In this document: positions 26,714 through 34,867 of the stretch, in pieces
Layout: each line of letters starts with the position of its first letter
Numbering within the stretch: position 1 is the stretch's first letter
Assembly (NCBI GenBank): GCA_017307865.1
Contig: JAFKGE010000023.1
Location: forward strand, 1 to 64,000
DNA length: 64,000 nucleotides
Source: Burkholderiales bacterium
GTDB taxonomy: Bacteria; Pseudomonadota; Gammaproteobacteria; Burkholderiales; Burkholderiaceae_C
Reading direction: 5' to 3'
Program-made: the position numbers and the translations under genes
The notes under the pieces: generated by a model
What the model was told of the DNA's origin: nothing
The model's database searches: none
Seen by the model: only the letters and a program-made list of their open reading frames with translations

Positions 26714-27154
26714 TCATGCAGGCGCGCGGCGCCAGATGAGATGCGCGCTGCGTGCCTCGCGCGTGCCCTCCTCGAAGCGCGCGCTCAGGTACAACAGCCC
26801 GTCCTGCAGGCGCGCGCTGCGGCGCTGCACGCCACCTTCCCAGTTGGGGTAGAGGCTGTGCTGCACCTGATGCGCGACGATGGCCTGCTTGCCTTCGACG
26901 CGCTCGATCTCCCAGCCGCCGGCGTAGCTGAAATAGCTGGTGTAGGCGGCCGCCTTGTCGGCGTCGCCGGCGGTCCACTGGCTGGCGGCCAGCGCAGGGC
27001 GGTCGGGTTTTTCGATGACGCAGAACATGCCGTTCGCACCATACTCGATGAAGCCGCGCAGCCCCTGGCCCAACGGGTAGGTGACGCGACCATCGTCGTA
27101 GTCCTGGCGCCAGTCGACGATCAGCCAGCGGCCGAGGATGTCGTCGCGCGTCAT
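26714..27154 (-). CDS. Lipocalin-like domain protein
   Basis: A 146-residue protein without a signal peptide. MTRDDILGRWLIVDW and YANGMFCVIEKPD-like spacing, with GWEIERVEGKQAIVAHQVQH, are typical of the lipocalin-like family whose members bind or convert small hydrophobic molecules. Its ATG overlaps the hydrolase stop (ATGA), so it is translated together with the meta-cleavage enzymes. A role as binding protein or small tautomerase/hydrolase for a pathway intermediate is an inference. Confidence 0.75.
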   Translation of the reverse strand: MTRDDILGRWLIVDWRQDYDDGRVTYPLGQGLRGFIEYGANGMFCVIEKPDRPALAASQWTAGDADKAAAYTSYFSYAGGWEIERVEGKQAIVAHQVQHSLYPNWEGGVQRRSARLQDGLLYLSARFEEGTREARSAHLIWRRAPA

Positions 27155-27984
27155 GCCTTGGACTCCAGCAAGAAGTCGCTCACCAGGCGCAAAAAGCCGG
27201 GCAGCTTCTCGATCTGCACCCAGTGCCCGCATTCGCCAAAGACGTGCAGGTCGGCGTGCGGCAGCAGGCGCAGCAGGCGCTCGGACACCTCGAGCGGAAT
27301 CACCCGGTCGTCGCGCCCGTGCACGATCAATGTGCGGTGCGCGATGGTGCGCAGCGCCGCCTCGGGCAGTGCCAGCATGTCCACGCCGCGTTGGCGTGGA
27401 GGCGGAAACAGGCGCGCGAAGCGCTCCTGCACGTCGGCACGTGTGCTGGCCGCGTGCCGCATGCGTACCAGATCATCGGTCACGATGCTCTGGTCGAAGG
27501 CGAACAGGCCGATCAGCTCACGCATGGCCCCGAGCGAGGGCTGGTAGCCCCAGACCTTGTCGAGGCCTGCGCTGATCGGAAACGACACGCCCACGGCGCC
27601 CATCAGCACCAGGCGCTTGACGCGCTCGGGGTGTCGGTGCGCCAGCGCCAGCGCGATCGCGCCGCCGAAGGAGTTGCCGACCACGTGCGCCGCGGGCAGG
27701 TCGAGCGCGTCCATCAGGTCCACCAGTTGCCACACCCAGGCGGCTGGGTCGAGTACCTGGTCCGGCGGGCAGCGCGTGTAGCCGAAGCCGAGCATGTCGG
27801 GTGCGACCACGCGGGCACGCTGGCCCAACACCGGGATCACGCCGCGCCAGTTGGCCCAGGCCGTCACGCCTGGCCCGGAGCCGTGGATCAGCAGGATGGG
27901 CTCGCCCTGGCCCACGTCGTGCACGTTGACGGCGCAGTCTCCCAGGGTGAGGCTGCGGGCGATTTCGGGGCTGGTGTCGGTCAT
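27151..27984 (-). CDS. Alpha/beta hydrolase, meta-cleavage product hydrolase type
   Basis: A 277-residue serine hydrolase. The oxyanion segment is LLIHGSGPGVTAWANWR, the nucleophile elbow VVGNSFGGAIAL, and the acid and His lie in HGRDDRVIP and ECGHWVQIEKLPGF. HGSGPG is characteristic of C-C hydrolases such as BphD, MhpC and DmpD, which split the ring-opened product of an extradiol dioxygenase. The dioxygenase gene directly upstream supports that role. The start at 27984 overlaps that gene's stop (ATGA) and follows GCGAGAA; an upstream ATG at 27996 is less likely. The aromatic substrate is unknown. Confidence 0.9.
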   Translation of the reverse strand: MTDTSPEIARSLTLGDCAVNVHDVGQGEPILLIHGSGPGVTAWANWRGVIPVLGQRARVVAPDMLGFGYTRCPPDQVLDPAAWVWQLVDLMDALDLPAAHVVGNSFGGAIALALAHRHPERVKRLVLMGAVGVSFPISAGLDKVWGYQPSLGAMRELIGLFAFDQSIVTDDLVRMRHAASTRADVQERFARLFPPPRQRGVDMLALPEAALRTIAHRTLIVHGRDDRVIPLEVSERLLRLLPHADLHVFGECGHWVQIEKLPGFLRLVSDFLLESKA

Positions 27985-28943
27985 GGGTTCTCGCATTCGG
28001 TTGGGGCGATGGGTGCGCGCAGGCCGGTGGCGGCGATGTCGCGCAGCATCTGGCGCGCCTGGGCGCGCTTGTCGGCGGGCAGCCAGCTGCGGTCGTGGCC
28101 CCAGAGGCTCAGTCCCGGCAGTTCGGTGACCTGCCAATCGGGGCCGATGAGGCGCCCGGCCCAGCCCAACTCCAGCATCCAGCCGTCGGGCGTACGCAGG
28201 TAGAACGAGGTGACGTGGTCGTTGGCGTGGCGCCCGAGCGAGACGCCGATCGACTCGGGCTGCTCCAGCGCCAGATCGTAGGCGCGGCCCACATCGTCCC
28301 AGCAGTTGTATTCGATCATCAGGTGATAGATGCCGGGCCCGCTGCCGGTATCGGCGATGCCGATGGTGTGGTGGCGCGGGTTGACGTGGAAGAAGTCCAC
28401 CTTGAAGGGGCGGCTGGCGTGGTCGCTCAGTTCGAAGCCCAGCACCTCGTGGTACAGGCGCCGCATGGCCGCGAAGTTGCCGGCCAGCAGCGCCGTGTGG
28501 CCCATGCCGAGGTCGACACCGCCCGCCTGGGTGCGAAAGCCGCCGATGGGCCGCCCCGGCGCGAAGGGCGTGGTGCCGTCGCGCAGGCCGTGGGCGATCT
28601 CGACGCGGTAGCTGTCGGGGTCGCGGAAATGGACCATGCCCTGAACGCCGCGCAGGGCCAGCTCGTCCTCCGTGGCAGGCGTGCAGGCAAAGCCGGCGTC
28701 CGCCAGGCGGCGCGCCAGCGCCTGCATCGCGTTGCCGTCTCGCACCGTGTAGCCCATGCCCAGCGTCGGCGCGCCGTGGCAGGCCTGCAGGACGAAACGC
28801 TGGCACTTGGCGTCGATGCGCAGGCGGGCCGTGCGACCGGGCTGCAGCACTTCGGCTTCGAGCCCCGCCAGGGTGGTGGCCATGTGCAGCCAGGCGGCCA
28901 TGGCGGGAGTGGAAACGAGCACGTAACTCAGGGCCTGGATCAT
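27981..28943 (-). CDS. Extradiol ring-cleavage dioxygenase (VOC, type I)
   Basis: A 320-residue non-haem iron enzyme that opens a catechol-type ring next to the two hydroxyls. It has the two-domain VOC layout. The iron ligands are seen as His in MGHTALLAGNF, His in VNPRHHTIGI, and Glu in PDGWMLELGW; the N-terminal half is the non-catalytic domain. GGAGA before ATG 28943 supports that start; an ATG at 28970 overlaps the gntR stop and would add nine residues. BphC/HsaC-like enzymes act on bicyclic or steroid catechols as well as simple ones, so the substrate is open. Confidence 0.92.
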   Translation of the reverse strand: MIQALSYVLVSTPAMAAWLHMATTLAGLEAEVLQPGRTARLRIDAKCQRFVLQACHGAPTLGMGYTVRDGNAMQALARRLADAGFACTPATEDELALRGVQGMVHFRDPDSYRVEIAHGLRDGTTPFAPGRPIGGFRTQAGGVDLGMGHTALLAGNFAAMRRLYHEVLGFELSDHASRPFKVDFFHVNPRHHTIGIADTGSGPGIYHLMIEYNCWDDVGRAYDLALEQPESIGVSLGRHANDHVTSFYLRTPDGWMLELGWAGRLIGPDWQVTELPGLSLWGHDRSWLPADKRAQARQMLRDIAATGLRAPIAPTECENP

Positions 28944-28966
28944 CGGGGTCTCCGTCGACGGCGGGT

Positions 28967-29668
28967 TCATGAGGCGGTGGGCTCGCCCATCATCCGCAGC
29001 ACCGTTTGTCCGGTGCGCTCGATGTGCTCGCGCAAGACGGCGCAGGCCCGTGGCGCGTCGTGCGCGAGTGCGGCCTGGTACATGGCCTGGTGCTCGACGC
29101 TGACGTCGCGGTCGGGTTCGTGCGTGCTCATGAGTACGCGCCGGTAACGGTCGGCCATGTCATGCAACTGCGCGCAAAAGCCCAGCAGGATGGGTGAGCC
29201 GCAGGCGCTGATCAGAGTCTGGTGAAACGCCGCGTGGCGCTGCTCCCACGTGCTCAGTTCGTTGGCCAGCCAGCGCTTGGATTCGAAGTTCTTCAGGCGC
29301 TGGAAAGCCGCGATCAGTGCCACCTCCCAGTCCTCGCCGCCGTGCGCAATCGACGCGGCCAGCGCCATGCACTCCAGGTCGATGCGCCGACCCATGATGT
29401 CCTGGTATTCGGCCACGCTCACCGGGGCGACGCGGTAGCCGCGCTGGCCCGCCGGCACCAGCAGTCCTTCGGCCACGAGCTGCGACAGCCCCTCGCGGAT
29501 CGGGCTGAGCGAGACCCCGAGTGCCGCCTTCAGCCCGTCCAGCGGCACCCGCTCACCCGGCTTGCGCGCACCCGAGAGGATGTCGGCGCGCACGCTGCGC
29601 GCGACATCGCTGCTGCTGCGCGTGGCTGCTTGGGCATGGGCGAGGGCTGACATGGGTGTGGTGTCCAT
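28967..29668 (-). CDS. GntR-family regulator (FadR/FCD type)
   Basis: A 233-residue repressor or activator. The winged helix occupies about 20-85 (RADILSGARKPGERVPLDGL, SLSPIREGLSQLVAEGLL), and the C-terminal FCD helical domain binds a small acid through metal-coordinating His and Asp (RHAAFHQTLISACGS). ATG 29668 is taken as the start. It is the first gene of the meta-cleavage operon and probably responds to a substrate or intermediate of that pathway. The AT-rich stretch just upstream (29690-29760) is the likely operator and promoter region. Confidence 0.9.
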   Translation of the reverse strand: MDTTPMSALAHAQAATRSSSDVARSVRADILSGARKPGERVPLDGLKAALGVSLSPIREGLSQLVAEGLLVPAGQRGYRVAPVSVAEYQDIMGRRIDLECMALAASIAHGGEDWEVALIAAFQRLKNFESKRWLANELSTWEQRHAAFHQTLISACGSPILLGFCAQLHDMADRYRRVLMSTHEPDRDVSVEHQAMYQAALAHDAPRACAVLREHIERTGQTVLRMMGEPTAS

Positions 29669-29689
29669 CAAATCCGCTGCGGATGATTC

Positions 29690-29760
29690 CCTAAAACATC
29701 ATCCATGTCAATAAATATCATACGTATTGAAATTTATCGTATATAAATCGGGCTCGATCA
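29690..29760. promoter_or_regulatory. AT-rich promoter/operator region upstream of gntR
   Basis: This stretch is far richer in A and T than the rest of the window. It includes ATACGTAT (29720-29727), a perfect palindrome, and ATTTATCGTATATAAAT, an imperfect one. It probably holds the gntR promoter and autoregulatory site. Exact -35 and -10 boxes were not assigned. Confidence 0.5.
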
Positions 29761-29843
29761 AATCAAGGTGGTGCGGAACGCTTGTTTGCGTGTCGAAGCG
29801 CAAGCCGGGTCAGCGCCGTCAACGGGCGGCAGCGGCTCAGGGT

Positions 29844-29852
29844 GGGCTAAGT
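29844..29852 (+). promoter_or_regulatory. GGGCTAAGT box A
   Basis: GGTGGGCTAAGT lies 56 bp before the PepSY gene. The same GGGCTAAGT box occurs before the PAP2 gene (32717) and the COG4705 gene (39063). It may be a response-regulator site or promoter element of an envelope regulon. Confidence 0.45.
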
Positions 29853-29907
29853 CCGCCTTCTTACGCTCCCCATCACGCAAATCCCTGCGTGCTTTTGGAG
29901 ATACAGC

Positions 29908-30210
29908 ATGAGCTCTTGCATCAAACCCATCCTCGCGGCATTCCTTGTCGCCGGCACCGCCGCCACGGCCTTTGCCGCTGGCGCCGAGAACGACGCGCTG
30001 GCCGCCGCCAACGCCAAGGTTTCACTGACGCAGGCCATCACCGCGGCAGAGCAACACGCCGCCGGCAAGGCGACCAAGGCCGAGTTCGAGCACGGCAAGC
30101 AGGGCCCGGTCTATGAGGTCGAGGTCGTCAGCGGCAGCAAGGTGTTCGACGTCAGGGTCGATGCCGACAAGGGCTCCGTGATCTCGTCGCGCGAAGACAA
30201 GCTCGACTGA
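29908..30210 (+). CDS. Periplasmic PepSY-domain protein
   Basis: A 100-residue secreted protein with a signal peptide ending in TAATAFA. One PepSY domain follows (SLTQAITAAEQHAAGKATKA, YEVEVVSGSKVFDVRVDADK). PepSY domains are found in inhibitors and in small proteins encoded next to PmrAB/QseBC-like two-component systems. GGAGATAC precedes the ATG. The shared box upstream links it to the PAP2 and COG4705 genes, and it converges on the P450 gene. Confidence 0.85.
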   Translation: MSSCIKPILAAFLVAGTAATAFAAGAENDALAAANAKVSLTQAITAAEQHAAGKATKAEFEHGKQGPVYEVEVVSGSKVFDVRVDADKGSVISSREDKLD

Positions 30211-30252
30211 TGGCGGAGGTTTCGGCGCGGCTGCCCGATTGGAGGTCGGGCG

Positions 30253-32616
30253 TCACAGATCGAGCACCAGGCGCCCCGTTCGGGCACGTGAGCAGCAGCT
30301 CATCATGCGGTCGCCCTTGGCGCGCTCGGTTGGGCTGAGCACGCTGTCGCGGTGCTCGATGTCGCCTTCGGCCACGGCCACCTCGCAGGTGCCGCACAGG
30401 CCTTCCTCGCAGTCCGACTGCACGTCCACGTTGTGGGCGTGCAGCACCTCCAGCACCGTCCGGTCGGCTGGCACGCGCAGGGTCAGACCGGCGGTGCGCA
30501 GTTCGACCTCGAAGGCGCGCTCGTGCGCGGGGTCCAGCTTGGGGGCGTTGTTCTCGAAATGCTCCACGTGCAGCGCATCGGCCGGCCAGCCGGCCCGTGC
30601 CACGGCTTGCTGCAGGGCGTCCAGCAGGCGCTGCGGGCCGCAAGCATAAATGTGCGTGTCGGCCCGCGGCTGGGCCAGCAGGGCGTCGAAGTCGCAGCGC
30701 CTGCCCGCGTCGCTCAGGTGCAGTTGCAGGCGCTCGCCGTGCAGGGCCTGCAACGCATCGGCATAGGCCGCGCGCGTGCGCGAGGCGGCGCTGTAGTGGA
30801 GCACGTAGTCGCGTCCGCTGGCGCGCGCGCGCTGGGCCATGGCCATGACGGGGGTGATGCCGATGCCGCCCGCGATCAGGATCAGGCGCTGGCGGCCGTC
30901 TTCATCCAGGTGGAAGTGGTTGCGCGGCCCGCGCACGCGCAGCGGCGCGCCGGCCGTGGCGTAGCGGTGGATCCAGGCCGAGCCGCCGCGGCTGGCGGCG
31001 TCGTGCTGCACCGCCACTTCCCATTCATGCACGTTGTCCAGATCGCCGCACAGCGAATACTGGCGCGACAGGCCGGTGTCGCCGCACTCGATGTCGATGT
31101 GCGCGCCGGGCGTCCAGCGGGGCAGGGCGCTGCCGTCGGCGGCGGCCAGGCGCAGGCGCACGATGTCGGGGTCGGTGGCCAGGGTGTCGGCCGCCAGCAC
31201 GCGCAGCTTGCGCACCATGGCGCTGGCCATGGGGCCGCCCAGGTGCACTGCCTGCGCCCAATGGCGCACGTCGGGGTCGCGCCGCTCGGGGTTGTGCGCG
31301 GGGTCCCAGCGCACGTGCAGGTTCTGCGGGCCGCGAAACGCCAGGTTGTGCACGTAGTCGAATTCTTGCGGCACCAGTTGCATGTGCGGCAGGCGGCGCG
31401 TCAGCTCGCCGATCATGATCTGCATTTCCATGCGTGCGATGTTCTTGCCCAGGCACTGGTGCACGCCGAAGCCGAAGGACAGCTGGTCGATCACGTTGCT
31501 GCGGCGGATGTCGAACAGATCCGGGTCGCTAAACTGGCGCGCGTCGTGGTTGGCCGAATGCACCACCATCAGCAGGCGTGCCCCGGCCGGAATGGGAACG
31601 CCCTCGATCACCACGTCGCGCGTGGTGCGCCGGCGCCACGAGGCGATTGGCCCGTCGTGGCGCAGACATTCCTCGATGGCGGGCGAGATCAGCGATGGGT
31701 CTTCGCAAATCTCGTCCCACACGCTGCGGTGCTCCAGCAGCAGGCGGATGGCGTTGGCGGCGGCAAAGGAGGTCGACTCGTGCGCGGCCACGATGATGGC
31801 CATCATCATGGAATGCAGGTAGGAGTCGGTCACCACCTCGGGGTGGTGCTTTTGCTGGCGGATGGAGTAGCGCATCCAACCCGGACCTTCGGGCGTGTGG
31901 CGCATCTTCTCAAGGATTTCGCCCGACAGCTGCCAGAACTTGCCCACCGTGTGCGCGACCTCGATGCGCTCTTCGGGCGTGGCGCGGCCAAAGGCGTTCT
32001 TGGTGTGGGCGATGGCGAATTCGTGCATCTTCTCGTGGTCTTCGTCGTCGTCGATGCCCAGAAAGTGCAGCGCGACCGAAAACGGAACGTGCCAGGTCAG
32101 GCGCTTGAACAAATCGGCCTCGCCGGCGTCGATGAAGCCGTCGATGGCCTCGTTCACCAGGCGGCGCACCATGGGTTCGTGCTGGCGCAGGTGCTCGGGC
32201 GTGAAGGGGGCCATCAGCGCGCGGCGGCGCGCCATGTGCATGGGCTCGTCCTCGTTGACCAGCGTGCGGTTGAGGGCGTAGCCGTAGGACTTGAGGATGG
32301 CCAGTGCCTCCTCGGTCGGCGGCTCCGTGGATTCGAGCGCGATCGAGGGGCTGTAGGTGTGCGGATCGCGAAACACGGCCTTGATGGAATCGTATCGCGT
32401 GAGCACCCAATAGCCCAGCTTGGGACTGTAGAACACCGGCTGCTCCTCGCGTGACCAGCGCACCAGCTCGGAGGGGTTGGCCATGTAGGCATCGGTGTAG
32501 GGGTCGAAGGCGGTCGCTCGCTCATCGAACGGGCAAGCGGGCGCATCGGCCTGCGGCCCATGGTCGTACGCCACGGGGCAGGCTCGGGTCGCGGAGGGTT
32601 GGGATGGCTCTGGCAT
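30253..32616 (-). CDS. Self-sufficient cytochrome P450 fused to reductase and ferredoxin (CYP116B type)
   Basis: A 787-residue fusion that hydroxylates substrates with electrons from NADPH through its own flavin and 2Fe-2S domains. The P450 domain (about 1-450) has AAHEST in the I helix, EECLRHDGPIASWRRR as the ExxR region and FGFGVHQCLGKNIAR with the haem Cys. The reductase (about 470-690) shows RQYSLCGD, LIAGGIGITPVMAMA and YACGPQRLLDAL. The ferredoxin end has DCEEGLCGTCEVAVAEGDIE and SCCSRA. The ATG at 32616 is chosen because relatives start here. The natural substrate is unknown; CYP116B enzymes often accept aromatics, and a meta-cleavage operon lies nearby on the same strand. Confidence 0.93.
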   Translation of the reverse strand: MPEPSQPSATRACPVAYDHGPQADAPACPFDERATAFDPYTDAYMANPSELVRWSREEQPVFYSPKLGYWVLTRYDSIKAVFRDPHTYSPSIALESTEPPTEEALAILKSYGYALNRTLVNEDEPMHMARRRALMAPFTPEHLRQHEPMVRRLVNEAIDGFIDAGEADLFKRLTWHVPFSVALHFLGIDDDEDHEKMHEFAIAHTKNAFGRATPEERIEVAHTVGKFWQLSGEILEKMRHTPEGPGWMRYSIRQQKHHPEVVTDSYLHSMMMAIIVAAHESTSFAAANAIRLLLEHRSVWDEICEDPSLISPAIEECLRHDGPIASWRRRTTRDVVIEGVPIPAGARLLMVVHSANHDARQFSDPDLFDIRRSNVIDQLSFGFGVHQCLGKNIARMEMQIMIGELTRRLPHMQLVPQEFDYVHNLAFRGPQNLHVRWDPAHNPERRDPDVRHWAQAVHLGGPMASAMVRKLRVLAADTLATDPDIVRLRLAAADGSALPRWTPGAHIDIECGDTGLSRQYSLCGDLDNVHEWEVAVQHDAASRGGSAWIHRYATAGAPLRVRGPRNHFHLDEDGRQRLILIAGGIGITPVMAMAQRARASGRDYVLHYSAASRTRAAYADALQALHGERLQLHLSDAGRRCDFDALLAQPRADTHIYACGPQRLLDALQQAVARAGWPADALHVEHFENNAPKLDPAHERAFEVELRTAGLTLRVPADRTVLEVLHAHNVDVQSDCEEGLCGTCEVAVAEGDIEHRDSVLSPTERAKGDRMMSCCSRARTGRLVLDL

Positions 32617-32710
32617 GAACGTCGCTCCAAGTTTCGGTTGGCATTGTCGGCCGTCGTGGCGGCATTGTGTTCGGTTTGCACCCGAAGGCTCCCGATGCGC
32701 GGTTTTTCCT

Positions 32711-32725
32711 ATGGCAGGGCTAAGT
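32711..32725 (+). promoter_or_regulatory. GGGCTAAGT box B
   Basis: CCTATGGCAGGGCTAAGT (32708-32725) matches CCTATGGCTGGGCTAAGT upstream of the COG4705 gene in 17 of 18 positions. It lies 95 bp before the PAP2 gene and between it and the divergent P450 gene. Confidence 0.5.
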
Positions 32726-32819
32726 TTCTTCGCCCACACTGCGGCGCGCATGTTCAGCACGGGCGGAACCCGCATGTCCAGAAGGATCGAATCCGCCGAT
32801 AGGGAAAAGAAGGCCCGCC

Positions 32820-33405
32820 ATGACGGAACTTGATCAAGCACTTTTTCTGTGGATCAACCTGAGCCCATCGGCACCAAATTGGGTATTCAGGCTGGCGCAG
32901 ATGGCCAGCCAGCAATGGCTGCCGTATCTGGTGGTCGCGACGATCACCGCGCTGCTGATCGGCCGCGAGCCGTGGCGGGGGCGGGCGCTGCGCACGCTGC
33001 TTGCGGTGGCCATTGCCGCCGCCGCGTCGCGCTTGCTGAAATACGGCTTCACCATGCCGCGGCCCGCCGCGCTGGGACTTGGCGTGCAATGGCTGCCGCA
33101 CAGTCCTGACCCGGGCTTTCCAAGCTCGCATGCCACGGTGGCGGCGGCCTGGGCCGTCATGGCAGCGATGGTCCCGGTCAGGCCGTGGTGGCGCGTGTTG
33201 TTTGTCGCCCTTGCCTTGGTGGTGGGCTGGAGCCGCATCGCCCTGGGCCTGCACTTTTCCGTTCGACGTCATGGCGGGCTGGATCTTGGGAACGATCATC
33301 GCGCTGGTGGTCCAGTTCATCGCCAACGCGATTGCGAATCAAGGTGCCGTGGTCGATCCGGTGGTTCCCCAGGACGACAAGGCCAGCGAGGTCATCGAGC
33401 CATGA
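32820..33405 (+). pseudogene. PAP2-family phosphatase, frameshifted
   Basis: A membrane phosphatase of the type that acts on undecaprenyl pyrophosphate or lipid A phosphates. Motifs KYGFTMPRP, GFPSSHATV and WSRIALGLHF are visible in the first frame. After HF the frame breaks: four T at 33255-33258 where three would give HFPFDVMAGWILGTIIALVV, the expected ending with the catalytic-site Asp. The original frame runs on to 33494 with an unrelated tail. Either the gene is inactivated or this is a sequencing error in a homopolymer. It stands before the efflux operon and carries the GGGCTAAGT box, so it belongs to the envelope group. Confidence 0.85.
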
Positions 33406-33490
33406 GGATCGCGCTGCAGTCCATATCCATGAAGATTGGGTGCCGCCACGGACATCCTTGGGCCAACCGTGAACCGTCCGAGGAAGGCCA

Positions 33491-34867
33491 ATGACGATGC
33501 CCCGTCCTGCTATTTGCGTCTGCGCCTGGGCATGCGCCCTGCTGCTAGGGGGCTGTGCCGGCTATCAACCGCTGCCACTGCCCGAGCGTGCGCAACTGAT
33601 GAATGGCGTCGGCGAGCTTCGCCATTCGCTGCCGGCCACGGCGACGGACGCAGCGCCGCAGGCCATCGATGTCCAGCAGCCGCTTGACCCCCGGCAGATC
33701 GGCCTGCTCGCCATCCTGAATGCGCCCGAATTGCGCACCGAGCGCGGCGAGTTCGCCGTGGCGCAGGCCGGCGTGGTGCAAAGCAGTCTCATTCCCAACC
33801 CATCCATGAGCCTGGGCTATGCGGCGCTGCTGGGTGGCCCCGGCATCGCGGGGGCCTGGACGGCATCGCTGGCGCAGGACGTGGCCTCGCTGGTCACCTA
33901 CAAGAGCCGCGTGGCTGCCGCGAAAGCGCATGTGGAGCAGGTCAATGCCGACCTGCTCTGGAAGGAATGGCAGGTGGCGCAAAAGGCGCGTTTGTTGGCG
34001 GTGGGAATCTACTGGTCCGACCAGTCGCTCATGGTGAGTCGCACCCAGCTCAGCCTGCTGACGCGCACGGCGGGCGAAATGCAGCGGGCGGTCGAACAGA
34101 ACAATGCCACGCTGCCCGATCTCACACCCCTGCTTGCATCTCGGGCTGCACTCGCGCAGTCCGTTGCCACGCTGGAACTGCAGCAACTGAAGAACTGGGC
34201 CGACTTGAATGCGCTGCTGGGTCTCGTGCCGTCCGCGCGCTTTGCCATTGCGACGCCGGAAGTGGGCCGGGTGCCCGATGACGTGGACGCGCTGGCCGCG
34301 AGCGTGTCCACGCGCCGGCCCGACCTGGTGGCGCTGCAGCTTGGCTACCGTGCGGCCGACGAGAACGTGCGCAGTGCCATCCTCGGCCAGTTTCCGGCGC
34401 TGGTGCTGGGTGGTACCTGGGGCATGGACACATCCAAAGTACGGACCGCCGGACCCACGGTGACGTTCGACGTGCCCATCTTCAAGCGCAACCAGGATCA
34501 GATCGCGCTCAGCCGGGCCACGCGCCTGCTGCTGCGCGAGCAGTACCAGGTTCGCCTCGATGCCACCGAATCCACCATCCGCGCGCTGCGGGGCCGCATG
34601 GCCGCGATGGCCACGCAGCTCGTCGGCGCGAAACAGGATGCGGCCACGGCCGATGCGCAGGCCGCCACGGCACGCGCGGCGTTTGCCGCCGGCAACCTCG
34701 ACGCACGTGCGCTCACCGACTACGCATCGACGGTGCTTGCGCGCCGCCTGACGGTGATCGACCTCGAGCGCGCGGCCGGCGAGGCGCAAGTCGGCCTCGA
34801 ACTGGAACTGGGCCTCGGTCTGCCGCAAACCCGCATGGCCCCTTTGGACAACGCACACGAATCATGA
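33491..34867 (+). CDS. TolC-like outer-membrane efflux lipoprotein
   Basis: A 458-residue outer-membrane factor. The signal ends in a lipobox (LLLGGCAG), so the mature Cys should be lipid-modified. Two outer-membrane efflux repeats follow, with long alpha-helical stretches such as VEQVNADLLWKEWQVAQKAR. It forms the exit duct of a tripartite pump with the adaptor and RND genes that follow. AGGAAGG stands before the ATG, and its stop overlaps the adaptor start (ATGA). Sequence is not close enough to name a known drug or metal pump. Confidence 0.9.
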   Translation: MTMPRPAICVCAWACALLLGGCAGYQPLPLPERAQLMNGVGELRHSLPATATDAAPQAIDVQQPLDPRQIGLLAILNAPELRTERGEFAVAQAGVVQSSLIPNPSMSLGYAALLGGPGIAGAWTASLAQDVASLVTYKSRVAAAKAHVEQVNADLLWKEWQVAQKARLLAVGIYWSDQSLMVSRTQLSLLTRTAGEMQRAVEQNNATLPDLTPLLASRAALAQSVATLELQQLKNWADLNALLGLVPSARFAIATPEVGRVPDDVDALAASVSTRRPDLVALQLGYRAADENVRSAILGQFPALVLGGTWGMDTSKVRTAGPTVTFDVPIFKRNQDQIALSRATRLLLREQYQVRLDATESTIRALRGRMAAMATQLVGAKQDAATADAQAATARAAFAAGNLDARALTDYASTVLARRLTVIDLERAAGEAQVGLELELGLGLPQTRMAPLDNAHES

